Shown here: positions 40,923 through 50,700 of the stretch, one piece after another
Layout of the letters: every line of letters begins with the position of its first letter
How positions within the stretch are numbered: position 1 is the stretch's first letter
Assembly: GCA_036351255.1 (NCBI GenBank)
Contig: JAZBOS010000013.1
Location: 1-62,948, forward strand
Length of the DNA: 62,948 nucleotides
Direction: 5' to 3'
Source: Bacteroides sp.
Lineage (GTDB): Bacteria > Bacteroidota > Bacteroidia > Bacteroidales > UBA7960
Notes under the pieces: model-generated
What the model saw: only the letters and a program-made list of their open reading frames with translations
Databases searched by the model: none
Told to the model about the DNA's origin: nothing
Program-made: the position numbers and the translations under genes

Positions 40923-42242
40923 TTATTCTTTGCTGATCTTGTGAAAGCGTTCCTTTAAGTCCTTCAGGTCGTTATCGTTATAATGGGCTTCTTTGCCAGC
41001 ATCTAAAACCATTTCTGCATGCCGGCTTATGCTTTGACGATGTACAGGATCTTTTGCAAACTCATTAATCGTCACCAGGGCTTCCATCAACCTGATGGTT
41101 ACTGAAGGGCTACTTTTACCAAATTGCCGTATTTGATTAAAAGCCGCATCCATAATCCCGGAAAACCTGATGGGGTCAACCTTAAGGCGCAGGTGTCCTT
41201 CCTCATCATAACGCCAAGCAGAAGGAAATTTTGCCCGGGTGAGGTAACATATGCTTGCCTTTAATTTGTCAATGCATGTGATGGCGGTGAAGGGATCATT
41301 CACCCCTGGAGAAAGGGCACGCGATGCAATCTCAACCAATTGATGGATGGCAAACTCCGCATCCTGAACGGGGGTCCTGACCCGTCCAAAGACAAAAGTT
41401 TCACGGATTCGCCCTTTGACTTCTTTGGTGCATGTTTCTTTTGAAAAAACCTCTGCGATGGTTTCGTTTTCCACCAAAAAATCTCCAGGTCGGTGTTTGA
41501 GACTGATGATAAGTGACTGGTTGTTTGCCACCGACATCAATCCCTCGTTATCAATGGCCTGCAGATATCCGTTACGGGTTGAACTCACCTTAACAGAGAA
41601 GGGATGGGTGATTAAAAGATTCTGGAAAAGCCTTTCACTTTTCACCGCTTCATCAGGCTCTTCGCCAAGTCCTTCAGGGAAGAGCTTCTTAAGGCTTTTC
41701 TCCAGGTTTTTGTTTACGTCGGAGATGACGTGGTCGGCCTGTATGCTGATCGATATATGGTGAATGAATATAATAAGCAGGAAAATATTGGCTATGGCAA
41801 GAATCATCGCTACCATCACCGACAGGTTGGGCACAAGGCCGGTGTCCAGATCCGATTTAACAGTTTTCAACACCAGCAGGCAATAAAGGAAAGTAGCCAC
41901 ATAGGTCCCCAGCACCAACTGGTTGAGGCGGTCGTACATGAAATTTCTCAGCAGCCTGGCTCCAAATTGCGAAGAAGCCAGCGTCAGGGCTACCAGTGTA
42001 ATGGAAAATACTGTCCCGGCCACTCCCAGCATCGCCCCCGCTATGGTTGTCAGCACCTGACGGGCCGATTCGGCACCTCCTGAAAGGAAATGCCTGAAGA
42101 AGCCTTTCGGCTCTATGGTTAGGGTGGTATCAAGCCGGATAAATAAAAAGGCCAGACCAATTGTGACCAAAATAACCACCAAAGGAAGAAACCAGAAACT
42201 GGTTCTAACCATTTCCAGGAAATACTTGAGCTTTGCTTTCAT
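40923..42242 (-). CDS. DUF2254 membrane protein
   Basis: A 439-residue protein with four N-terminal membrane helices (about 15-33, 60-82, 105-125, 138-160) and a soluble C-terminal region. Family marks: MLGVAGTVFSITLVALTLASSQFGARLLRNF, FIHHISISIQADHVI, and a central ALSPGVNDPFTAITCIDKL stretch. The function of DUF2254 is unknown; it is often near ion and small-molecule transport genes. Whether it belongs to the sulfur operon (gap 94 nt) is uncertain. Confidence 0.9.
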   Translation of the reverse strand: MKAKLKYFLEMVRTSFWFLPLVVILVTIGLAFLFIRLDTTLTIEPKGFFRHFLSGGAESARQVLTTIAGAMLGVAGTVFSITLVALTLASSQFGARLLRNFMYDRLNQLVLGTYVATFLYCLLVLKTVKSDLDTGLVPNLSVMVAMILAIANIFLLIIFIHHISISIQADHVISDVNKNLEKSLKKLFPEGLGEEPDEAVKSERLFQNLLITHPFSVKVSSTRNGYLQAIDNEGLMSVANNQSLIISLKHRPGDFLVENETIAEVFSKETCTKEVKGRIRETFVFGRVRTPVQDAEFAIHQLVEIASRALSPGVNDPFTAITCIDKLKASICYLTRAKFPSAWRYDEEGHLRLKVDPIRFSGIMDAAFNQIRQFGKSSPSVTIRLMEALVTINEFAKDPVHRQSISRHAEMVLDAGKEAHYNDNDLKDLKERFHKISKE

Positions 42243-42336
42243 TGGGTCCCACTTTTTAATGCCTTAAATCATTTGCAAACAATACTTTCTCAAAGGGATT
42301 GATCAGGAGATAACGCCTTAAAAACTCCGATAATAT

Positions 42337-43689
42337 TTAAACAAGTCGCCTGGCAGCCGTTTGAACCGGATCCCAGACAGGGGAGAAGGGTGGGGCATAG
42401 GCCAGGTCAAGATCCAATAGTTGCTGTGGCGTCATCCCCGAGGTAATGGCGGCCGCCAGGGTGTCAATGCGTTTACCTGATCCGGCTTTCCCGACGATCT
42501 GCCCACCCAGAAGCTTGCCGCTTTCTCTATCCACCAGGAGTTTAACGGTAATCTTTCCTGTTTCTGGATAATAAGCTGATCGGGTATAGGTGTCCACTTT
42601 TGTTACCCGATATTCAATTCCCATTTCTTTGGCTTCCTTTTCCGAAAGTCCCGTGCGGGCGATTTCAAGATTCCGGAATTTGGTGATGGCCGTTCCAAGT
42701 ACCCCCGGGAATTCGGCATCCCCGTCGGTCAGGTTGATGCCAGCCACCAGCCCATGCTTATTGGCCACAGTTCCCAGCGCAATATGGGTTTCTTCCTTTT
42801 TTACCAAGTGAAAGGAAGTGGCACAATCGCCAGCAGCCCATATGTCTTCTGCTGAGGTCTGCATCTTTTTGTTTACGCGGATGGCGCCATTGACACCCAA
42901 AGCAATGCCTGCCTTCCAAGCCAGACCGGTGTTGGGCCTGATGCCTAAACCCAGAATTACCAGGTCGGCATCCAGCCTATTTTTTTCTGTCACCACCCGG
43001 GCAAGGGTTCCTTTTTCATTTATTTCAATTTTCTGAAGCTTCTCTCCTAGGAAAAGGGTTACCCCCTCAGCCTGCATATAATCTGAAAGAATCTCGGCCA
43101 TATCAGGGTCCAGGGTGCTCATCACCTGGGATGCCATATCCAGCATCGACACCTCCAGCCCCCGTTCCAAAAAGGCTTCAGCCATTTCAATGCCAATGTA
43201 ACCTCCGCCAACAATCATTGCTTTCCGTGGTTTTTCCTCTTCAAGGAATCGAAAAACATCCATCCCGCTTTGCAGGCTCGACAAGGCAAAGACCCCTTTG
43301 GAACGGATACCCGGAAGATCAGGCAGCAGGGGAGAGGCCCCGGTAGCGATAAGCAGGGAGTCGTAGCATTCCCTGAATACCTCATCCTTTTCAAGGTTTC
43401 TGACTTCCACCCACTTTTCGTGCGGGTCAATGGCAATGACCTCATGCCGGATCCGCACGTCAATATTCTGCTTCTCACGGAATACTTCTGGCTTGCGAGC
43501 AATCAAATCTTCGTGCGAGTCAAGCATCCCTGCTATATAATAGGGCATTCCACAGGCAGCATAAGAGGTGTGCTCCCCTTTTTCAAACACCACAATTTCC
43601 CGCTCAGGCTGTATACGCCTCACCTTAGAAGCTGCACTCATTCCTGCTGCATCCCCACCAATGACTACCAGTTTACCATTTTTATCCAT
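42337..43689 (-). CDS. CoA-disulfide reductase/NAD(P)H oxidase-like flavoprotein
   Basis: A 450-residue pyridine-nucleotide-disulfide oxidoreductase. The FAD-binding GxGxxG-like start is VVIGGDAAGMSAASKV, with redox Cys46 in HTSYAACGMPYYIAGM, the NAD(P)H site in MIVGGGYIGIEMAEAF, and IWAAGDCATSF as the second FAD motif. A single active-site Cys in the SxxxCGxPY context is characteristic of CoA-disulfide reductases, persulfide reductases and Nox. The C-terminal rhodanese domain of the CoADR-Rhd fusion type is absent, but rhodanese domains are encoded in the same operon. Inferred role: reduction of (per)sulfide on CoA or glutathione-like thiols. Confidence 0.88.
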   Translation of the reverse strand: MDKNGKLVVIGGDAAGMSAASKVRRIQPEREIVVFEKGEHTSYAACGMPYYIAGMLDSHEDLIARKPEVFREKQNIDVRIRHEVIAIDPHEKWVEVRNLEKDEVFRECYDSLLIATGASPLLPDLPGIRSKGVFALSSLQSGMDVFRFLEEEKPRKAMIVGGGYIGIEMAEAFLERGLEVSMLDMASQVMSTLDPDMAEILSDYMQAEGVTLFLGEKLQKIEINEKGTLARVVTEKNRLDADLVILGLGIRPNTGLAWKAGIALGVNGAIRVNKKMQTSAEDIWAAGDCATSFHLVKKEETHIALGTVANKHGLVAGINLTDGDAEFPGVLGTAITKFRNLEIARTGLSEKEAKEMGIEYRVTKVDTYTRSAYYPETGKITVKLLVDRESGKLLGGQIVGKAGSGKRIDTLAAAITSGMTPQQLLDLDLAYAPPFSPVWDPVQTAARRLV

Positions 43690-43794
43690 AATGACTTCCT
43701 TGATTTTTTATAAGGAATTCACTTACTGATTTCCTTATCCTGAACCATCCTCAGGGGTATTTCAATTTCTTTTCAAAGTAAGCAAAAGAAACTT

Positions 43795-44361
43795 TTATAG
43801 CCCGTTACGCTCCATCCACACCAATATCAGCACAATGATCGTGGCCGCTGGGATGACCACCGCCCAATCGTTCACCTTAAAAAGCCCGGGAAAAGTGATG
43901 TCACCGAAGTGTCCCTTTTTCAGGATGCCATCCCTGACTTTATGATAGATGGCGGCAAAGAGGCCAGCACCTATCCATATCCCCGCCAAGCCACCCACCA
44001 GGGCATCCAGATAACCGTTTCCGATGGCTCCGGCGATGGTGCCAGGGCAATAGCCCAAAACCCCGAAACCGACGCCGAAGATCAGACCCCCAATCACATT
44101 GATACCGAGAGAACCCGATTTGGGTGAAAGCTTTACCCACCTAAGGGATTTCATCAGGTAAATTCCCAGCATCCCGGTAACGATTGCCGAAAGCATCACC
44201 TTCAAAACAGTATTGTCGGTGAGCAGAAGCTGTCCAACGATCACATCGTACTTGGTCACCCCTCCCTTATGGAGGAGGAAGCCGAACAGGATGCCGAAGC
44301 CCAGGCCCCAAATCAGCGGCGCTTTTTCTCCTGCTTTTGCAAAAGCTGTTTTCTTTTCCAT
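43795..44361 (-). CDS. YeeE/YedE (TsuA-like) family protein, C-terminal half type
   Basis: A 188-residue membrane protein with about five helices. The TsuA-family motif with the conserved Cys is FGVLGYCPGTIAGAIGNG. Together with the preceding gene (9 nt apart) it makes the two halves that in TsuA are one chain. TsuA-type proteins import thiosulfate across the inner membrane. Because the half-size pair is a known natural form, I do not read it as a frameshifted gene. Confidence 0.9.
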   Translation of the reverse strand: MEKKTAFAKAGEKAPLIWGLGFGILFGFLLHKGGVTKYDVIVGQLLLTDNTVLKVMLSAIVTGMLGIYLMKSLRWVKLSPKSGSLGINVIGGLIFGVGFGVLGYCPGTIAGAIGNGYLDALVGGLAGIWIGAGLFAAIYHKVRDGILKKGHFGDITFPGLFKVNDWAVVIPAATIIVLILVWMERNGL

Positions 44362-44370
44362 CTGTCCCTC

Positions 44371-44889
44371 CTATGCGATGATGTGATACAAAAGCCAGGC
44401 AGCAAATATTCCGCCGATAAAAAAGCAGATGGCCGATATCCAGCTTGACACCGCCAATTGCAGGGTCCCGCTGATGCCATGACCACTCGTACAACCGCTT
44501 CCCCAGCGGGCACCAAACCCCAGGAAAACACCCCCTAGAAGGGCTATGGCAAGCCGCAGGAGACGACTTGCCCCAAAAGCTGACTCCCATAGAGAGGGGA
44601 TCCATTGTCCTCTAAAATCGCCTGAAAACAGCGCAGAAATGAATGCACCGATGGCAATACCCAGCACCAGCATCCACTGCCATTCAACCCGGGGTTTGGT
44701 CTTTTGGTAATAGGGCTTATCATGGACCTTATCACCCCGAAAGAGTTTCTCTATCATCCCGCTGGTGCGGGCAAAGGAAGTGGAACTGGCCAGGGGCTTC
44801 CCGGAAATGAGAAAGGTTAGCCAGCTTAATACACCGATGCCAATGCCTACAGCATAGGGTGACCATCGTACTTCGTTAATTATTTCCAT
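44371..44889 (-). CDS. YeeE/YedE (TsuA-like) family protein, N-terminal half type
   Basis: A 172-residue membrane protein with the family motif FGARWGSGCTSGHGISG, containing the second conserved Cys of TsuA-type transporters. It has about five helices. It starts 12 nt after the MBL-rhodanese stop and is followed by the partner half after 9 nt. The pair likely forms a thiosulfate or sulfur-compound importer feeding the adjacent rhodanese enzyme. Confidence 0.9.
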   Translation of the reverse strand: MEIINEVRWSPYAVGIGIGVLSWLTFLISGKPLASSTSFARTSGMIEKLFRGDKVHDKPYYQKTKPRVEWQWMLVLGIAIGAFISALFSGDFRGQWIPSLWESAFGASRLLRLAIALLGGVFLGFGARWGSGCTSGHGISGTLQLAVSSWISAICFFIGGIFAAWLLYHIIA

Positions 44890-44901
44890 GCGTTTTTGGT
44901 T

Positions 44902-46356
44902 TTAGTCCTGTAAATCCCAATGCTTTTTTACTTCCGTTACCTTGGAAAAGAATCTGGAACCGTGGGGATTTGAGCAAACCTTACATTGCTTGCTGAATCC
45001 TGCTGCACCGTAACCGGTCATACCTCCCGCCAGATTATGGATATTTGAAAAGCCATGTTGCTCCAGAATGCTGGTAGCCAGACTGGAACGGTTCCCTGAA
45101 CTGCATACCACGACCGTAAGTTTGTTTTTATCCAATTCGTGGTGGCGTTCCCTGAGGTCTGCCACAGGAATGTTGATGGCCCCCTCAATGTGGCTGTCTT
45201 CAAATTCGGCAGGAGCCCGCACATCCAGCAATACAAAGTTCTCATGTCCTGTCACCATATCGTGCAGATGTCCTGTCGATATCAGGCGGATATGACGAGC
45301 GGGAAAACCGTTGACAGCCCAAGCCACCATACCGCCGTCAAGGTATCCCACGATGGTGTCCACACCCACGCGGCGCGCCCAGAGGTTGGCTTCCATGGCT
45401 TTCTCATAGTCGTCGGCCACCAACAGGAATTTCTTGTCGGTGGGCAACACCCAGCCTGCAAAAGTGGGGAAGTTTCCGTTCAGATCCAGATGCCAGGCTC
45501 CTTCAATGTGCTGGCTGCCGAAGGCGTGATAGGTACGTGCGTCAAGCACTTGGTAGCCGCCTTCCTGCGTTCTTTTTTTGAAGGTATCCGCGTTGAGTTC
45601 CTCCATGACGGGGAGCTCCGGCACACGTGCAGGCCCTTTGCGGTTGATGTCGCTGCAGCGGCTGAAATGGTCGGGGGCTGGCGGCATATCCTCTGTCAGC
45701 GATTTAATAAATGCTGCCTTGTCTTCAATTTGAAGGGCGGGATTGTACTTACGCTCATAGCCTATGGTGCTGCGTCGTTTGGCGCCCATGGCCCTGCCGC
45801 AAAGCGAGCCAGCCCCGTGGGCCGGATAGACTTCGCAATGGTCGGGTAACTTCATCAGTTTGTCGTGCAGGCTGTGGTAAAGCTTGCCGGCCAATTCCTG
45901 TGCCATGTCGGGAAAGAGGTCGGGACGCCCCACGTCGCCAACAAATAGCGTATCCCCAACAAAAACACCTACCGGTTCCCCTCCGCGCGATGTGTCAGTG
46001 ACTACATAACAGACGTGCTCGGGGGTATGCCCGGGTGTTTCCATTACGGTTAATACCATATCCTCGATCTCCACCGTGTCACCTTCCGCCAGGGGAACGT
46101 GCTCAAATGTGCAGTTGGCCGATTTGGGTGCATAAATTTTTGCCCCGGTCTTTTTTGCCAGGTCCATATGCCCCGAAATAAAATCGGCGTGCAGGTGCGT
46201 CTGGAAGATATGGGTGATGTCAACGCCCAGGGCACGAGCCTCTCGAATATATTCTTCCACGTCGCGCTCAGGATCAATGACCGCGCATACTTCGTTCCCA
46301 GCCAGCAGATAAGAGCTGTGGGCAATCTTGCCAATGAAAATTTGTTTTAGCAGCAT
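44902..46356 (-). CDS. metallo-beta-lactamase-fold/rhodanese fusion (persulfide dioxygenase-like)
   Basis: A 484-residue multidomain enzyme. The MBL domain (about 1-240) has THLHADFISGH (H54, H56, D58, H63) and further metal ligands in TPGHTPEHVCY and VYPAHGAGSLCG. Two rhodanese domains follow: the first (about 265-365) without an active-site Cys, the second (about 375-455) with VVVCSSGNRSS (C418). A CKVC pair (C458, C461) lies near the end. Members of this group oxidise glutathione persulfide to sulfite and move sulfur between thiols. Second gene of the sulfur operon. Confidence 0.93.
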   Translation of the reverse strand: MLLKQIFIGKIAHSSYLLAGNEVCAVIDPERDVEEYIREARALGVDITHIFQTHLHADFISGHMDLAKKTGAKIYAPKSANCTFEHVPLAEGDTVEIEDMVLTVMETPGHTPEHVCYVVTDTSRGGEPVGVFVGDTLFVGDVGRPDLFPDMAQELAGKLYHSLHDKLMKLPDHCEVYPAHGAGSLCGRAMGAKRRSTIGYERKYNPALQIEDKAAFIKSLTEDMPPAPDHFSRCSDINRKGPARVPELPVMEELNADTFKKRTQEGGYQVLDARTYHAFGSQHIEGAWHLDLNGNFPTFAGWVLPTDKKFLLVADDYEKAMEANLWARRVGVDTIVGYLDGGMVAWAVNGFPARHIRLISTGHLHDMVTGHENFVLLDVRAPAEFEDSHIEGAINIPVADLRERHHELDKNKLTVVVCSSGNRSSLATSILEQHGFSNIHNLAGGMTGYGAAGFSKQCKVCSNPHGSRFFSKVTEVKKHWDLQD

Positions 46357-46409
46357 GGGTTTCCTTTTTTGGGGTGAAAAAGATTTTGTTTATTGAATGA
46401 TGGTTCTTT

Positions 46410-48203
46410 TTATAGCAAAAACAGGTAAAAATAACTGATCACCACCCCCAGGAATATCAGGGTCATTCCGCTTCCCGCCCTGATGTAGTCCTTGTTTTTA
46501 TATCCCCCAGGGATCATTAGCAAGGCGTTCACCTGGTGGGTGGGCAACACGAAGGAGTTGGCAGCGCAAACGGCCGCCATCAGGGTGAGTGGCCGGGGAT
46601 CGAGGCCTTCCATGGTGGCCATGCTTATCACCAGTGGGGCTAGTACCACAATGGCCCCCACATTCGTCATGAAAAGGGAGAAAAGCGTGGAAAGCAATGC
46701 CACGGTAAGCAGGAAAAACAAAGGATGTAAGCCACTGACCAGATGCATGATTTGCATGGCCAGGTACTCGGCAGTGCCCGTCTTTTGCATCGCCAGCCCC
46801 AGGGGGATCAGGCCTGCCAACAAGAATACCACTTTCCATTCAATGGCCCTATATGCCTGCTCCATGCTTAATACTCTCGTCAGTACCATGGCCAGGGCAC
46901 CAGTTAAAAATGCCATAGATAGTGAAAAACCCGTCAGGGCAAGGAAGATGGCAAAAACAAAACATCCCAGGGCGATCCAGGATTTCGATTGTTCTTTTTC
47001 CTCCTTTTGGAATGAGGTAATCACAACAAAGTCAACCCCTGCTTTCAGTTCAGCGATCTTTTCCCACAGGCCAAAAACGATCAGGGTGTCACCCGGCCTG
47101 ATCTCCTGATCGGAGAAGTCGCCCCTGATTTCTTCTCCCTTGCTGAACAGCATCACCGGTTCCACAGCAAAGCGTTTGCGCAGGGAGAATTCACGGATGC
47201 TCTTGCTTGCAATGGCTGAGCGTGGGGGTACGATGACCTCGGCAAAACCCGATTCTATTGGGTCGTGCAAAGAGGCAAACTGCCCGTCACCAGAAATCAG
47301 TTCCAGATGATTGTCGTTTGCAAAAGCCTTCACTTGTTCTTCTTTGCCCAGTAAAGCCAGTTCCTGTCCTGCTTCAAAACACGTCTCCCGCCATGGTGCA
47401 TATTCCACCTCTTGGGCCCGCGAAATCCCCAGGATATTGATCCCGTAACGATCCCAAATGTCAATTTCATCAGGCGTTTTTTTGGATAAAGGGCATGACT
47501 CCGGAACGGCATAGTGCCAGATGTTATGAGGCAACTGTAAGGCTTCAATGAGTTTTTCCTGTTCCGTCTTTTTCTTTTCTCCTGCTGGGGAATTGGGTAA
47601 TACCTTGCTTCCAAACAGAAAGAAAAAAGCAATGCCCGAAAATAACAGCAGCAAACCAACAGGGGTAACGCTGAGCAGACCATAGGACTCCAGTCCGGCA
47701 TTTTTCAGCAGGTCGTTGATAAGGATCAGGGGTCCGCTGCCCACCATACTCAGGGTTCCTCCAAGAATGGCCGCAAAGCCAATGGGCATGATCAAAGCTG
47801 AAGAAGGGATCTTTGTCCGGCGCGAAATGCCTAAAATGCCGGGTAGAAACAAGGCTGCTGCGCCAATATTCTGTATGAAGCCTGACAAACCGCCCACAGA
47901 AAGCGACATCAGGCCAATGATCTTTTTTCTGCTGCTGCCTGCCTTGCTCAGCACAAAGCGGGAGAAGCGGTCCATGATGCCGGTGCGTGCAATCCCGTGA
48001 CCCATGATCATGACGGCCATCATGGCGGCCACAGCATTGCTCGAAAATCCTGAAAGCATTTCGGCGGGCTCCAGCACTCCTGACCAACCCAAAAAGAGCA
48101 TGCTGATCAGTGCAGCCACATCGATGCGTATCAGCTCGAAAACCAGCAGAATAACCGTAATGCACAAAATGACCAGTACGGTCAGTATCTCAGCTCCCAT
48201 CAC
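46410..48203 (-). CDS. SLC13/DASS family permease with RCK_C (TrkA-C) domains
   Basis: A 597-residue membrane protein. Two bundles of membrane helices flank a soluble insert (about 205-395) holding two TrkA-C/RCK_C domains (EYAPWRETCFEAGQELALLG and FAVEPVMLFSKGEEIRGDFS). The transport motifs are PIGFAAILGGTLSMVGSGPL and MTNVGAIVVLAPLV. This architecture is typical of the YfbS/SLC13-RCK type. With sulfur enzymes downstream, sulfate or an organic sulfur anion is a plausible substrate, but that is from context. First gene of the operon; a consensus promoter lies 50 nt upstream. Confidence 0.88.
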   Translation of the reverse strand: MMGAEILTVLVILCITVILLVFELIRIDVAALISMLFLGWSGVLEPAEMLSGFSSNAVAAMMAVMIMGHGIARTGIMDRFSRFVLSKAGSSRKKIIGLMSLSVGGLSGFIQNIGAAALFLPGILGISRRTKIPSSALIMPIGFAAILGGTLSMVGSGPLILINDLLKNAGLESYGLLSVTPVGLLLLFSGIAFFFLFGSKVLPNSPAGEKKKTEQEKLIEALQLPHNIWHYAVPESCPLSKKTPDEIDIWDRYGINILGISRAQEVEYAPWRETCFEAGQELALLGKEEQVKAFANDNHLELISGDGQFASLHDPIESGFAEVIVPPRSAIASKSIREFSLRKRFAVEPVMLFSKGEEIRGDFSDQEIRPGDTLIVFGLWEKIAELKAGVDFVVITSFQKEEKEQSKSWIALGCFVFAIFLALTGFSLSMAFLTGALAMVLTRVLSMEQAYRAIEWKVVFLLAGLIPLGLAMQKTGTAEYLAMQIMHLVSGLHPLFFLLTVALLSTLFSLFMTNVGAIVVLAPLVISMATMEGLDPRPLTLMAAVCAANSFVLPTHQVNALLMIPGGYKNKDYIRAGSGMTLIFLGVVISYFYLFLL

Positions 48204-48252
48204 TTATCCTCTCTCAATTATCCAATGCGGATCATTTTCCTGAGCCAACAAT

Positions 48253-48285
48253 CAAATATATGAAAAATTGTTAGGAAGCACCAAA
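48253..48285 (-). promoter_or_regulatory. predicted promoter of the sulfur operon
   Basis: On the minus strand TTTG (48285-48282) and TATATTTG (48260-48253) are 21 nt apart, an exact consensus for both boxes. Transcription would begin near 48246 and read through SLC13, MBL-rhodanese, the two YeeE genes and possibly the flavoprotein. Confidence 0.55.
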
Positions 48286-48324
48286 AAGCTTATGCTATGC
48301 CAGATTTGGCAATGAAATGGATTT

Positions 48325-49749
48325 TTATTTTAAATACTGTTCGTTCAGTTCTTTAAATATCGTCATGTGTTCCAGTACGTGTCCATCCTGATCTATGATT
48401 ACGTCGCCCCAGCGTAGGGGTTCCCAAATGGCTGCGCCTTTACCCATATCGTTGGGGAGGCCAAAAACGAGTTCGTGCACCTTGCGCTTGTAATCGGAAT
48501 ATTCCACCACGTTCAGGGGCTTGTTGTAACGCTCCAGCAGGTCGTTGAGGTTGTATTCCAGGTCTTGCAGCGTACCATGCCAGCGGGGATAATAGGAGAG
48601 GCCAATGATGTCTAAACGCACGCCCCGTGCAATCATATTGTCGAACCAGAAGATGGCTTCCTTGTTTTGCCCGCCCAGGGCCACGTGCATCATCACGGGC
48701 ACTTCAGCATCAACGGCTTCAACCCCTTCTACGCCGGCCCTAAGCAGTGCTGCCAGTTGATCAGGATTGCTGATATGCCCTTCGGGCCAAATCATCCCGT
48801 GGTTGATCTCGTTGCCCACCTGGACCATATCGGGCGGGGTGCCCTGATCTTGCAGCGCCTGCATCACCCGTGAGGTGTAAGTCTTGACGCTATCCTGCAG
48901 GGTCTCAAAGTCGAGGCCTTCCCAGGCCTTCGGTTTAAACTGTTTCTGGGGGTCAGCCCAATTGTCGCTGTAATGATAATCGAGCAGCAGCTCCATTCCG
49001 GCATCCTTTATGCGCTTTGCCATCTCAAGCGTTTCCGTAAAGCCGCAGTAGCCCTTCCCGGGCGAATAGCCCGCTTCGTTTTCTGGATTCACAAAGATCC
49101 GGAGTCGAATAGTATTAAATCCTATATCCTTCAGCAGATCAATGCCATTCTTCTCTACACTTTGGTTGTAGAACTTACGCCCCTCGGCTTCCATCTCGGG
49201 CAACCACGAAATGTCGGCCCCGATCATACGTCCGATGGGTTTGGTGGTGGCAGGAAGCTGGTCGGGAGTGGGTTTCATCTGAACGATGTCAGCAGGTATG
49301 GTATGGATCTCGTGCCCTCCGGGCCACAGGCCTTCCATGCGGGCTTCCAGCTGTACTTTGCCCGGGCTGTTTCCGGCGATGAAAATCATTTCACAGATCC
49401 CATCCATCAGCTCGCATTCGGCATAACGTTCGCCCTGTTCATCCGTAAGCAGTTCAATATTGTTGCCATCCATTGTGGCCAGGCTTCCCTCGCCGTTCAA
49501 ATACATCCGGAGTGTACCGCTCGCGCTTGTGATCTGGCGGTTAAGGCTGTCAAGCAAAGCCACCCGCAGGCGGGTCTGGTCGCTGCCATCTGCCAGCAAG
49601 GTCGTGCTGTAAGCGGTCATCATGACCGACACGGGGGTACCTGTTTCCACCAGGGTTGCATCGTCTGGCCTGGCATCCTGCTTTGCAGGTTCATTGCAGG
49701 CAGCCAGAAATACAACAAGCAGGAATGGAATCAAAAGTTTCAGGTTCAT
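48325..49749 (-). CDS. GH53 endo-beta-1,4-galactanase lipoprotein
   Basis: A 474-residue enzyme from the ATG at 49749, with lipobox VFLAAC. An N-terminal beta-sandwich (about 40-155, ADGSDQTRLRVALLDSLNRQ) precedes the GH53 TIM barrel (about 165-474). Key blocks: IGADISWLPEMEAEGRKF, NTIRLRIFVNP, LLDYHYSDNWADPQKQF, MVQVGNEINHGMIWPEG (acid/base Glu), and NVVEYSDYKRK (nucleophile Glu). It cuts beta-1,4-galactan side chains of pectin, probably at the cell surface. No SusC/SusD pair or other glycoside hydrolase is in this window, so it stands alone. Confidence 0.92.
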   Translation of the reverse strand: MNLKLLIPFLLVVFLAACNEPAKQDARPDDATLVETGTPVSVMMTAYSTTLLADGSDQTRLRVALLDSLNRQITSASGTLRMYLNGEGSLATMDGNNIELLTDEQGERYAECELMDGICEMIFIAGNSPGKVQLEARMEGLWPGGHEIHTIPADIVQMKPTPDQLPATTKPIGRMIGADISWLPEMEAEGRKFYNQSVEKNGIDLLKDIGFNTIRLRIFVNPENEAGYSPGKGYCGFTETLEMAKRIKDAGMELLLDYHYSDNWADPQKQFKPKAWEGLDFETLQDSVKTYTSRVMQALQDQGTPPDMVQVGNEINHGMIWPEGHISNPDQLAALLRAGVEGVEAVDAEVPVMMHVALGGQNKEAIFWFDNMIARGVRLDIIGLSYYPRWHGTLQDLEYNLNDLLERYNKPLNVVEYSDYKRKVHELVFGLPNDMGKGAAIWEPLRWGDVIIDQDGHVLEHMTIFKELNEQYLK

Positions 49750-49976
49750 GGGGATTAGGTTTTGGTTTGGATTGATTGTTAGCATTAACCGGAACAGATC
49801 ATCCACGAAAGTGATCTCTGCTTCAAATGAAGTTTCTAAGAAGTTTAGCAGGTAAACCCATATGACAAAAATAAGAAAAAACAGGAAAGGAAGATAGCAG
49901 TCGGCTTAGTTAATGAACAGCAGGAACCTGCATTTAAAAAATGAAAGAGAGGGAGGGAAGGGAGTTATCTTTTTTT

Positions 49977-50543
49977 TTAATTCCCGGATAAGGGCAGGAT
50001 GATCGTGGGGTTAGAATATCTGGCGGTTTGCTCAAGTATCAGGCTTACCTTTTCATTCCACTCCACTTGCTTTTCCTTATCCTGCGAGTGGCGGGTCTCA
50101 CGGTCGTACTGGTCCTGGATATCGTTGTGCTCGTTTAAAACCTTGCGATAGACCTCCCTGACGCGCGGTTCGAAGTTTTTGTGGTTGAGGCCTTTGATTT
50201 CTGCCAATGCCTTCCTAAGCTTGCGGGCATAGACTTCGGCAATGTCGAAATGGAGCTGCTCGTGATTAAGCAAATAACTGCTGTGGGTGTTGGCAGTCCA
50301 CGAACGGTTCTTTTCAAACAAACAGGACACCGTGAATTTCACCTCCTGGTTTTCCATCCTTGACCTTAAATCAATAATCACCTGGGTGACTGATTCTACC
50401 CCAATGGGACGCAGCGGATCGATCGCTCCCTGGAAGTCCTCCCAGCTCAGCCTGTAACCGGCTTCCCACGAAATCACAGGTTCTGAAGGGCCCCGAAATG
50501 CCAGCAGCAATAGCAGGAAGAAAAAGGCAGTCAATTTTCTCAT
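49977..50543 (-). CDS. DUF922 family zinc-dependent protease-like protein
   Basis: A 188-residue exported protein from the ATG at 50543 with a signal peptide (LTAFFFLLLLLAFRG). The metal-site motif LLNHEQLHFDIAEVYARKLR carries HExxH (here HEQLH), and KFTVSCLFEKNRSWTANT matches the DUF922 core. Members are predicted metalloproteases, unproven biochemically. The gene is on the minus strand, with the third palindromic element in the intergenic region upstream. Confidence 0.8.
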   Translation of the reverse strand: MRKLTAFFFLLLLLAFRGPSEPVISWEAGYRLSWEDFQGAIDPLRPIGVESVTQVIIDLRSRMENQEVKFTVSCLFEKNRSWTANTHSSYLLNHEQLHFDIAEVYARKLRKALAEIKGLNHKNFEPRVREVYRKVLNEHNDIQDQYDRETRHSQDKEKQVEWNEKVSLILEQTARYSNPTIILPLSGN

Positions 50544-50700
50544 AAGCTGGAAATTCTTTTTCAGTAAGGGTATAACAAAATCTGAAAGTGTTTTATTATG
50601 CCAACGCAAATTTTATTCCATTTTAAAAAATGGCTTTTCTCAAAGGTTAGACGATAAACTTAAACCATTGCGGGTCAATAGCTTGACTATACCAGGATAA

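Noticed and set aside
43795..44889. Frameshift splitting one YeeE/TsuA gene into two
   Set aside because: Both halves have clean starts and stops, and the two-gene half-size form is common in this family.
48325..49749. Polysaccharide utilisation locus around the GH53 enzyme
   Set aside because: No SusC/SusD pair, sugar transporter or other glycoside hydrolase within reach in this window.
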